Below, in pieces: positions 48,296 through 59,492 of a stretch of DNA of 64,000 bases. The translations under genes were made by a program, and so were the position numbers. Within the stretch, counting starts at the first letter, position 1. Every line of letters begins with the position of its first letter. Under the pieces are notes generated by a model. It saw only the letters and a list, made by a program, of their open reading frames with translations, searched no databases and was not told the DNA's origin. The DNA comes from Onchocerca lupi (taxonomy: Eukaryota; Nematoda; Chromadorea; Rhabditida; Onchocercidae). The DNA lies in contig JAOVVO010000190.1 of assembly GCA_028564675.1 (NCBI GenBank), forward strand, positions 55,941 to 119,940. Reading direction: 5' to 3'.

Positions 48296-50266
48296 ATGCC
48301 CGGTATTCATACTTTTTCTGATGGTTCAACCTTGTTGCAACCAATAGCAAATTCGTTAGGCGTTGAAATTGATAAAGTAAGTGTTTGTTCAATTTTAAAT
48401 TTTCTTTTATTCACATTTTTAGTATTGCATTATGCATTATTTTTTTTTTAGTGTTGCATCATGCATTATATTTTGTAGAATTTCATTATTCTCTTTAGTA
48501 TTCTTTAGCATTTTCAAATTCCGGTCTTCGAGTTTTGAATGGATGCTGAATGATAATGCTTAATCTGTATTTATTTTCTTTGTCCTCAAACAAGAACTTA
48601 ATGGATGTGAATTATCTTCGTTGAATTATCTAGAGAGAAAGAGAGCTTCTATCAGAAAACTTTTCTTTAATAATCTTTGAGATCTGTAATTCGAAAATGA
48701 TATCTCCTTCCTCTATTACTATAATTATTCTCCGAATTCTTTCAGATTAATTTAGTAGTATGCCAGATGATATCATTGATGCTAGCTTATTTGCACTATG
48801 GCATCTTCAGTGCAACTAACGTCTCACGAACGGCACGTATTACTTCGCCTGCTATTTGTGGCTTAATATTTTGTTATTTTTGTTACGGCAAGTATGTTTA
48901 CATAATGTTTGCTTATATTATGTTGACATTTTTTTATGGAGAATTAAAACTCCGATATCATTTGCGATCTTTAGCAGATTCTTTTGTTTCTGGAATATGT
49001 GTTTTAACTACCTCAAATTTTTATTAGAACTTTGATATTTAATGTTAAAACTAGAAGTATTTGTATTCTATCATTATATATTTATATTTCGCATTTTTTT
49101 CTTTACACTGCTATCAGCAGAATGGTAGATCTCAGAGGAATTTATATCACTAACTTAAGTCATCCGATTGCTCCATCTCGATAATGAACTGTCGCTGATC
49201 CATCGATAATGAACTGTCGCTGATTCATCAATTAAGAGAAATGAAAATCAAATTAGCCTTCAACTACTGTCAAATTTGATCTGCTTTAGAAAAGAAGATT
49301 AATTATTCAAAGACTTTTTCCAATTTAAAATATGTGAATGCTAAGTGAATTTAGCATGTGTTTTCAGTGCAATGAAACATTTGGTGTCATTGGTTGGTCT
49401 GTCATATGCTATCATGCATTCATCTCCGCCGGAAATTGTGCATAAGTAGGTTTATTATTATAAGTGAAAATGGAAGTTTGAATTATCCACTGGTATATGA
49501 AGAACTGTTTGGACAATTGAAAAATGAATCTTAATCCATTTCCTTTTTGACATACTATGTGATTTTTGAATTCTGAGTGTTTTTTTTTTCTTTTAAGTAA
49601 AATGCTTAGCAAAAGAAATATCTTAAGAGACTTTTAATTTGAATTAATTCAATACAGTTTGTGTGCACAGTTTAGATCATGAGATTATCATGAGCTGTGT
49701 AAGTAAACAATTTATTTTAGATGTGTGTTTTCATGCTTTTATATTTTTTTCAATTTTTAGATGCGTATTTTTATGTTCCATGTGTTATCTTATTTTTATA
49801 CATTGGTATCGGTGGTATATTTTAACAATATATTCTGTTGATATTACAGGTCCGATGATGGTAAGTTCCTTTTTCATTTTTCTTTCTTTTGTCTTTCCCT
49901 TTCTCAACGGTTTAGTTATTCGCCATGCTACTTTTTGTAGTTTGCATCATTGCAACCGGTAGAAACTTTTGCTAACTTTTCAAAATATTTGCTGAATACT
50001 AATTGTCATATTTTTATTCTTCTTAATTTATAATCGCTTAAATCGTAAAAATCTTTAATAAGCTGTGACTTTATTTTGTCTACACTAGCAATCAAATAGC
50101 AGTAGAGTCTTATCGACTGAAGTTCTGCGCAGTATTCCTCTTTGTACCCCATTCTTCAATTATAGCTGGTAGTTCTTATTTCCTATTATGCATTAAATAA
50201 GATCTGGTTTTGAAAGTTGACTCTACAAATTAAATATCGTTTAAGATTTCTTTTGTAGAATAATGT

Positions 50267-50324
<58 letters not shown>

Positions 50325-53277
50325 TATCATTCAGTAGGAATTTCTTAATAGATAATTTCGAGAATGACACTGTAATGCTTTTTTTTTTTCCAGATATTGG
50401 TTCAAAAAGTGACAGTACTTGCATTTTCATTACACGATGGTAAGGTGAAGAAAAGTGAAGAATTAAATGAAATACAAAAAAGAGAAGCCCTTAAGTAATT
50501 GATCCTTCAAATTTTACTGTTTTCCAAACTGGTCCATTCTTTTTACTTTTTTAATTTTTTCAGATTTTATTGTCTTAAAACTTGATATCAATGAATTAAA
50601 TATCGCGAAGTAGTTGCAAAAATGGTAGCTTATATATTGAATCTGCATTTTTTTATGCTGGTAAAGTTAATTTCAGATCAGTACCTGATATACTAAGTTT
50701 TCTGAGTTATATGTTTCATTTTCAAGCAGTATTAACTGGTCCAGCTTGTTTTTATACCGATTATATGGCATGGATTGATGGAAGAGCTGCTACTGGTAAA
50801 GATGGAAAGGTTAGTACTGTTTTACTTTAATTACTGTTATATAAACCCAAAAAATGAAGCAGTATAGTAATGCCGTGGTCAGTATGTTTGACCGTTTAGC
50901 AGTTGCTAATTGTTTTAAAATCAAAATATTTAAAATTTAAGAAGAAATACATGGAAATTTGTTGAATATGTTCCGTGTTGAAGATAACACTCATTGGTCC
51001 CAGTGACTTAACTTGACTGAAAACGTTACTTTCAAACTAGGCGATAAAATAATGCTTAGAAGCATTCATTGAGAGAAATGTGTCGTAGTTTCATACAATA
51101 CTTTTTCGTTCACTTTTTTGTGATTTTTCTGTAGCTTTCATCCGCAACTAAATAATATTTGCACGCTATGCCCTTGATCAGATCTGATATTGCTACAGTT
51201 AAAGAATTTTGAGAAATAATTTCTTAAGTCAATTTGCAAGTTTCTAATGAACTTGTAGATTGAGAAGCCATGGCGTGCAGTGTTAACCAAATTATTACAA
51301 GCAGTTGTGTTCATGTTATTATATGTTTTTTTTGGCGATTTGTTTACTCCTGATATTATCATCGATAAGAAATATATGAACATGAATTGGATTCAGTGGC
51401 TATTTATGCTGTATATTGTAATGGCTTTTCAACGGGTACCATATTATTTTGCGTGGACTTTGGGTTAGATTTTTTTTTGAAATAATATTCATTTCTGAAA
51501 TAATGTAATTCTGCATGAATTCCATAACAATCGTCTTTATCTGATTTTTTCCTATTTAACTCCTAGTTAAGCAAGCTTGACGTAGATTGTTATACATAAT
51601 TCCAGCAATTATAAATTGGATGTTTATAATGATAATATCATGAATTAAAACTCCAAACAGCGTGCTATTTAAACAAATCTGATATGGTGTAGAAGAATTA
51701 TGAAGAACGGTTTTTGAGTCAAAATTTTTATTGCGACCGTGCATTTTGTCATCCAATATATCATCGCTTTATTTTGTTTCAAATGCTTAGCTCTTTTTAC
51801 TGCAGTCAAATTATTCTGGAATAAAAAAAGGATGGAAGAAGAACATTTATGCCATGCAAATTTTCAGCTGATGCTATATATAATTTGAGTGGGTTCGGAT
51901 TTAGAGGTTATAATTCAGATGGAGAACCTCAATGGGATCTAGTTTCCAACGTGAAGCCTTGGAAAGTTGAGGTATCGTTTTTATACTTTTTAGTTTTATG
52001 ACTAAGCTTCGGTTATACATTGATTATTTTTTGTTTGAAGAATTGAATTTGTTGAAAATTTCCAGACAGCATTAAATTTCAAAGAGACATTAGAAGCATG
52101 GAACTGCTGTACGATGTACTGGCTACGACGTGTTGCATACGATCGTGCTCCAAAAGGGTAAAATTTTTGTAACTTTAAAAGCTGTTCAAAGAAGATATTT
52201 TTTCCTTTGTTGCACATTTTAATCTTTTTCTTTCATTTCACAACTTGTTTAAAATTTTCAGTTATCGAACTTTATCCACCTATTTATTATCAGCGGTTTG
52301 GCATGGCTTCTTTTTGGGTTATTATGTCACTTTCTTAACTGGCGCTTTGTTTACTGTTTCTGCACGAACGGTATTTTGGCATTCCAGTTTTATGTTAAAT
52401 CTCACTTTGAGTTCATTATTTAGTGCACTGTGCATACACCTTCACAAGACTAGTTAAGATTTATGAAAATATGATTGATATCGTTATAGATTAATCGTCG
52501 AGTAACAAAGTTAACATTGAAGAATCTGATCAAAAATATTTATTGAAATTCATACATCAAACTAATAATTTTCAAATTCAAAGTTTTTTTTAATTTAGAT
52601 ACGTCATTGCTTGCGTTGGCGCTTCCAAGGGAATGAATTTTTGCGACGTTTTTATGACTTGATTACATTTATCATCACAAAAATCACTTTATCTTATGCA
52701 GCATATCCATTTGTGATGTTACATCTTGGACCTGGTCTATATTTTTACAGGTATTCAAGAATTTGGTCTTCCAGAAATTTCGAGATTACTTTATTGTTTT
52801 TCCTTTCATTTCTGCTCATTGAATAGTTATATTTTTTATCTCATATTCCCGCGCATTGAAGTCTTTGTTTTACAAGCTTTTTAGTCTTAAAGTTATATAG
52901 CATTTGTGGCTGTTATTCAGCTATCGTTTGATATAGATTATTTTCTTTAATTAATTTTATTAGAACATCTTGCATGTCAAAATTATTGGGAGAAAAAAGG
53001 AAAGGAAAGAATTTTTAAAATAATCTTCAGTCATTCATCTGCTTCGCTTCTTGCAACTGGCAGTGATTTTCTCTCCATCACTTTGATACTGGTGATCTTA
53101 AATACTACGTCATTCACAGTTATTTTTTTACAATTCAGCTGATTTTTTTATAGACAAATGTATTTCTGTCTACACTTCATTGCACTTATTGCTATATTTC
53201 TCTTGCCTCGATTATCCCCTCCAGAATCAAAACCAGTTCGAATTGAATACATTGGCGATATGAAGGAATCATCATAA
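48296..53277 (+). CDS. MBOAT-family lysophospholipid acyltransferase, tandem copy B
   Basis: Twelve exons: 48296-48376, 48746-48891, 49368-49445, 49761-49860, 50394-50494, 50677-50809, 51259-51463, 51868-51971, 52066-52157, 52262-52370, 52599-52750 and 53154-53277. They encode 474 residues with every exon the same length as in copy A. The Asn of EAWNCCTMYW (329) and the MBOAT His of AVWHGFF (361) are kept, so both copies look active. Residues from exons 7-11 differ from copy A at only a handful of sites, whereas exon 2 differs at roughly a third of positions and the C-terminal tails differ (PPESKPVRIEYIGDMKESS here). Introns 6-10 are clearly alignable with copy A; introns 1-5 and 11 are not. 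The role is as for copy A. Divergent N-terminal halves may give different regulation or lipid choice, which is inference. Intron 4 carries a 52-base T run. Confidence 0.93.
49178..49227 (+). repeat. 25-base direct repeat, two copies
   Basis: Copies at 49178-49202 and 49203-49227 share CGATAATGAACTGTCGCTGA and differ at one base. It lies in intron 2 of MBOAT copy B. Confidence 0.85.
50272..50323 (+). repeat. 52-base poly(T) run
   Basis: An uninterrupted T run in intron 4 of MBOAT copy B, absent from copy A. It could be the A-tail of a minus-strand retro-insertion or simple slippage; no element body was recognised beside it. Confidence 0.9.
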
Positions 53278-55336
53278 TCAAATCTGTCAAATGTTCATCA
53301 TGGATCTTCCTTCGTCGGTATCTTCCTTAAATGAAAGATATTGAATTTTGTTCAAATACTGAATAGTAACAATGTATCCTATTTAAAAGTAGAAAAGTAA
53401 AAACTTCATCATTTGCAAAAATAGAAATTTTAGTCTTTGCCCGGTTTTATTTCACTGTTACAACTTTATTTCTATGTAATTGGATCTGTATTTTTCAAAG
53501 ATTTTTTTAACTTTATTATGAATCCAGTCATTATTTACAGTTGGCTAGTGATTTTTGTTTAGAATTTTTTTTTATTTAATTTGATTTATTTATGCTTGAT
53601 GTATTTTTTTTTTCGTTCCAGATCTCTGTATTCTCAGTATTTGTTCAGAACGATGATTCATTTATCGCTTTTGTCAACAAATCTTTTATCTTTTTTCTAT
53701 TTTCAAAGTTTGCACATTCTGTCAATCTTTACAGATTATATATACTTAAATTTAATGTATAGAATTTGAATATATAAAGACCAAATGACTTTGCAGCTGG
53801 TTCCAAAGAAGGTTATAGAACATTGAATCAGTTACCATTATAATCATCCCAGTGATACTTGTTCTTCTAAAATATTTGTAAAAAAAAAAATATTGGATTT
53901 GCTGTTTCATCTCAGCTGTATCAGTGTATAAGGAAGTCATATCAGGAACTTCATCTCAGTCAGTCATATTAGGAAGTATTAGGACAAAAAAATAAATAAA
54001 TAAAATGTTTTGTTTTGTTTTGTTCTTATGGCGCGGTGCTTTGTTAGTTCTTCCTAGACGATTTCACTGCTCCTTGAAATTCGGTGATATAATTTATTAG
54101 AGATTATTATAAATATAAATTCCCGATCGTCTTTCGAAAAACTTTGAAGTTACAACAAGACAGTCCTTAATTTCATATTTCGAGTAGATAAAAGTTTCAG
54201 AAAAGTTGAAAAGTGGCAAAATACCATATATCAAAAGTTCAATATTAGTTTTTTTCAGGCTTCATTTCATCATCCAGATAAGCTATAAAGTTTCATCTTT
54301 CCCCTCATATATCTGCTATATATGCTACAGCATAGTACATAAATTTGTTGTCAAAAAATCAATTTGTTCTATAATCTTTTATTTTTATGGTTTTAAAAAT
54401 GCATTGCTATATTTACAAATATTATTTTTTAAATATCAAAGCTACATTATTATCTTTATGATCTATAAGCTATACATATTTCGAGCTTAAGTTACACACA
54501 TCTATTCAACTGGTCATCATCAATGAGCATATCTTCACTACTTTCTGGATTGATAAAAAGATTCCTCAAACAATGATAATGCCAGAAGTGCAAAAATTCT
54601 TTAAAATGATGAAATTAAACAGGATTAAAGCAGAAAATCGATAAAAATAGAAGAGCTAGTACAGCATAACATCATTGGTGTTTAGTTTTTAATATATTTA
54701 AAAGATTTCGCTTCAAATGCATATACTTTCCAAATCACGCAATGAATTCTACGACCAGGTATCTCTTATTGGATTTGAAAAAAAAATTGGCAGAAACTTA
54801 ACTTTCTGAATAACATTACATCCACTCTTATAACAAGCTTTTTATAAATTCAGATCTCTTAGTGTATTTCGAACGATTTTTGTAGAAATGAAGAATTTCC
54901 TTAAAAGTAATGACATGAATTCTAATTTTCAACGTCACAGATGTCGTTTTAGTGCAAGGAGATAATTTATTTTCTGCTATCCGAAAAATAACAATAATTT
55001 CTTAACAAGTTAATGGAAAGTGGCATTATCGAACAGTGCATTTTAATATAAAGATCATAGTGATTAGTTGAAAACGAATATTTCTTCGAAGAAGGAATAT
55101 TTGCAAGTTTTTGGAAAAAAAAGAAAAGAGAATAAGGGCCAGAATTGTATATTGAAAAGAATATAATAGAACTGAATATGAGCAAGTATTAGTCAATAAT
55201 TTTTTGCTTATCGGACGTGATGAAATCGGAACGAAAGAATTTTTTGACGCTGTCGGAAAAATTTGGAGGATATAATTAAAATAAGCAAAGAGTGTTAAAG
55301 GTCAAGAAGATAGTTTCAAATGCACCAGCAAGCCAC

Positions 55337-55426
55337 AAACATGTTTATCACCAAAACAATGGTAAACATGTTTCCCGCCAAAACGATGAACATATTTACC
55401 ATCAAAAAGAGAAACATATTTACCTT
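55337..55426 (+). repeat. degenerate tandem repeat, 23-27-base units
   Basis: Units begin AAACATGTTTAYC or a variant, at 55337, 55364, 55389 and 55412 (the last one partial), with a CCAAAACRATG-type middle. Confidence 0.7.
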
Positions 55427-55663
55427 TCTATTTATCGTTTTGGCAATAAACATGCTTGTCGACTTGTTAGTTCATTTTTCCGATTTTTCCGACAGATGCA
55501 TAGTATTATACTACTTCCAGAAGCTTGGATAATTCCTTTATTTTTCTCGAATTTTTTGAATGAACTAAAGAAATGAAGCGGAAATGGTTCGAGTGAAGTC
55601 CAAGAATATGGACATTATGTTATTTTATTATTGTGTTACAAATTCAGAAAAACTTCACAAAAA

Positions 55664-55664
<1 letters not shown>

Positions 55665-55698
<34 letters not shown>
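55665..55698 (+). repeat. poly(A) run
   Basis: About 34 A residues without interruption. Confidence 0.9.
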
Positions 55699-55700
<2 letters not shown>

Positions 55701-56818
55701 CAGCATCTTAAAACAAAGGAATTTAATTAAAGAATAATGATTCAACAACTGCCATTACTGTTTTTTCTTGATACTTTTACTTTACATTTTCTAAAAGATT
55801 ATTATCTGCTTAATCAGACAAACAATCTAATTTTAAATTCATGTTTTTGTTATGAGCGCATTAACTGCATTATCAGTCATAAACTATTTAGCAAACGGTT
55901 TGCTGAAAACAGGTTTCCACGAACTGTTTACATATGTTAATACTTATGAGAAAACGGAAGCATCAAAAGAATAGTTTCAAAAGTAGTTTTATTTTTTTAA
56001 GTGGCATTCATTTATTACTGCCATCAATAAAAGGATGAGAGCATGAAGTAAATGAAATCGGTAGGTGAACGAAAGAGTGGAACAGTTTCGAACGGTACCC
56101 ATTTGAATACCGCATTAATATAAGAAATGCAGTGTTTACAAGTTTGTTAAATATTTAGAAGTATGATAAATCGCTAATCAGGAAATAATTAACAATTTCC
56201 TTATTCTAAGTAGTTCTCATGTTCTATTGTTTTTTTTTTTTTTTTTTTTGCATAAAAAATAGGATGAGAAAATTCACTTAACTTTGCTTTAACATTAAAG
56301 TGGGTGATTTTTTTCTTTAATTGTCAAAAAGAAAACATCTTTTAATTCTCTTCATGATTTTTCAGTTGTCTGAATCAGTGCTTTCTATTTCACATCATTT
56401 AATTGCTGTAGATTCAATAAAACGGTATGACGCTGTCTTCTAGTACTAATTTTGTTTCAGAAACGTCGTAGCTCTGATAAACTGGTATTATAATACACTT
56501 TTACAAGGAAATTCAAAAACATAATTTATCTTTTTACTTTCAAAAACTTGCTGAAGTAATTTTTCGAATAGCAACCTAGCTTGTATTATTTTCCTTACTT
56601 TATATTTTACATTAAAATGAAATACATGTACAGCGAATGTTGGGACAAAAGCTTTTTTTTATCGCAACATTATTTGATCATTCTGGAAGAAAATTTTGCA
56701 ACAATTTTTAAAATGCAATATGAATAGCAGGCAGAATTGATTGTATCACCGAAGGAATGTGACAATGTGTCCTTAATCCATTTAATAAAGTTAAATAAAA
56801 TTAAAATCATGAGATGAT

Positions 56819-59364
56819 TTATCGTCGAGTACCATCCTCGAAAAAGACACCACCGTCGATAGCGCAATATTTCGGACAGATACCTTTTTCACCAGGAGCT
56901 CCAGGTGCTCCAGGTTGTCCTGGTTCTCCAGGTGGGCCATCGGCACCGGGCTGTCCTGGTGGTCCAGGTGGTCCTTTCGGTCCTGGTGGTCCCGGTGGTC
57001 CATCGGCACCTGGTATTCCTGGCGGACCTGGTGGCCCAGGTGGTCCTATATCACCTAAAATATTTACATGAGTTTCATATTCACTCCCATATTTGATATA
57101 AATTTCCTTCATTGTGACTGAACTGTTTTTTCCACAATTTTAAATCATAAAATTACCTGGTGGTCCAGGTTCTCCTGGAATAAGACCTTCGCTCGGCGCA
57201 TCCTCTCCTGGCGGACCAGGTGGTCCTTGCGGTCCAGGTTCTCCAGGTGGTCCTGGCGGTCCTTTCGGTCCTACTGGACCCGGTGCTCCAACTCCACCTG
57301 GTTGTCCCGGTGCTCCGTCCGGTCCTGCATCTCCAGGTGGTCCTGGTGGCCCAGGTGGCCCAGGCGGACCAGGTGGACACGGCTGACATGGTGGTGGTGT
57401 AATTGGTTCACATGGTTGACCTGGCGGTCTTCCTGGACTTCCAGGCCTTCCTGGTGCACCAGGCCTATAATAAATAGGGTAGAGTAAAACTATAACTATA
57501 AACTAATTTAAATTCTAAGACAAGCAGTAAAAGATAAAATCGATAACAGTTCAAATTTGCCTATCAAATCGAATAGTTTCCAGTTATAAAATACAAGCAA
57601 TTTTTCAAATAAGGAATAAATTTAGCAAAAATTTTGAGTTACCTTCCAGGTTTTCCAGGTCTACCCGGTGTTCCTTTTGGACCTGGCGGACCCGGTAAAC
57701 AACAGTCCTCGCAACCTTCTTGACCAACAGCAGCAACAGTTCCACTTACAGTTTCATGTTCATGAACGCTATCGTATCCTGCTTGCCTAGCAGTACGACT
57801 TTTATTAATCGGCATTTGCCTCAAATGACCTACTTCCATCCAGATATCTTTTGCCGACCCCTGTAAATTAAAAAATTGTTGAGAAATGCATCAGAATAAC
57901 CTTAGGCTTAGCAATTTTTGAACAAATCACTACAGCTTGCAGATGATCTAATTTTATTTTATTTTATTTTTCAGTCTGATTTCTAAGATTTTCTTATCTA
58001 TCAATGAACTTGTATTTCAATATAATCTTCAAAGAGACATATTATTTCAAACCATACAGTTTAAATGATCGTAAAATGTGAGGTCAGTTTTTCAACAGTA
58101 AATTCATTGAAAATGACAATTTTTGATATTTCATTAGTGCAATCATAGTATTTTTATCAATTATTTTACGTTATCCTAAATATAAATTTATCCACCATCT
58201 CTCTTCTTTCTTTCCGGAGAAAGAAATCAATCATATAAGTCTCCCTTTTTTACTTTTCTCTTCAATCCCTTGTCCTCTTCGATTCGCCTTTCTTACCTAT
58301 GAATTCTTTGTTCTTTAATGGCCTACTTAAACTTAAATTTCTTATAAAATGCAATTAGAACAAACATCAGATAGATACGCATAAAAACATTTCTCATAAA
58401 AAATGTTCAGATGTATGGAAGTGCCGCAATCGTTTTATAAATTTCGCAACTTTTTTCTTTTATATTTTAGAAAAGTGCAAAATTTGTTAAAAAACTTTTC
58501 TTTGTATCATATTTCATTTTTTTCAAGAAAAGATGTCATTTAAGAGGCATAATGAAATTTTTCTATCATATTTTCAAGAAAATAAATTTGTTATTTAAGA
58601 GACCCATTGCATTAGAAATGATGACGATGATGAAGTTAATAAATCAAATAATTTTCTAAAGTAACAATCTTCTTTTAGAAATTTTTGTGGTAAAAAATCT
58701 CCAAACATAAATTATCCATTCAAAAGAGTTTTTGTTGTCATTTGCTTGTCCTATCATGTACGAGCTATATTACAGTATCTCAAACCAATGCATTCAGTTT
58801 ATTTATCCCATACATTTCGCATCTTCGAATCTCGTATTATTGGTTAGTAAAAAGTGCACTGAGATAGTTTTGCTGCAAGATCAAAAATATAGCTACTTCA
58901 AAGACCGTTGATCTGTTCAGCAAAAGTAAAGTTTCTTAAACAATTCGAAAATTAAACTTTATTATAAAAATAAAAACAACTAATTATTCAACAAATCAAA
59001 ATTCAATAGAAAGTTGTTAATACTGTGAACGTCCGCTAGAAATAGATTCCAAAATGGTTCTTGCACTTTTAGTACTATGTTGAGAATCAACGCATGCTAA
59101 TCGATTTTTGATCTTATGAAATTTATTAAATGAGTGTTTTCCTGTCAGATTTGTTAAATGAGTATGTTCTTAAGAAATTAAGGCTTAATTTCTCAGACTT
59201 ACTTTGCAGTAATTAATTTCGGATCGCATTTGTCGTCGAACATGATAGATATAATTGTATACCATTGGTAACGTAACGCATACTGATAATACGGCAACAG
59301 TTGAGAACGTCACCGCGGCATAAGAGACAAATTTGTAAGCCTTTATACGGCTATCGAAATCCAT
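56819..59364 (-). CDS. nematode cuticle collagen
   Basis: Four exons, read 59364-59203, 57860-57643, 57464-57157 and 57054-56819, give 307 residues, a typical size. Cuticle collagens are secreted by the hypodermis, trimerise and are cross-linked into the cuticle. Order of parts: N-terminal conserved region with a membrane/signal segment (about 13-40), a subtilisin-type R-x-x-R site (RQMR, 44-47), the KDIWMEV and SRTARQAGYDS motifs (58-85), a Cys cluster (104, 107, 108), a first short Gly-X-Y block, the PCEPITPPPCQPCP interruption (Cys 145, 153, 156), a long Gly-X-Y block broken near GEDAPSEGLIPG, a further Gly-X-Y block, and the C-terminal cap with Cys 289 and 293 and GVFFEDGTRR. This pattern matches the col genes with the PCEPITPPPC spacer; the exact orthologue was not assigned. 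Intron 1 is long (57861-59202) and holds no visible exon. Confidence 0.97.
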
Positions 59365-59484
59365 TCTGGTTGAAAGAACTGATCAGAACAGATCAGTGAA
59401 GCCTAGTTTTCTCTTGATTTACTATTATTATTTCTGCTGCTACTAGGCGTAATTGATACTGATACTCATGCAATCTTCTTCGCT

Positions 59485-59492
59485 TATTTATA
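59485..59492 (-). promoter_or_regulatory. TATA box of the collagen gene
   Basis: TATAAATA on the minus strand, about 120 bases upstream of the ATG, in an otherwise mixed-composition promoter. Strong TATA boxes are common at moult-regulated collagen genes. Confidence 0.55.

Larger units (their letters stand above)
53278..56818. other. intergenic region between MBOAT copy B and the collagen
   Basis: No convincing gene. It contains the 3' UTRs of both convergent neighbours, a degenerate tandem repeat at 55337-55426, a poly(A) run at 55665-55698 and a T run near 56230. ORFs at 54206-54490 and 55737-55940 are low-complexity and unrecognised. Confidence 0.5.

Noticed and set aside
50230..50430. 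Minus-strand ORF with a poly-Lys stretch
   Set aside because: It is the translation of the 52-base T run in a MBOAT intron.
56814..57487. Plus-strand Gly/Pro-, Val- and Trp-rich ORFs
   Set aside because: They are shadows of the minus-strand collagen repeat exons.
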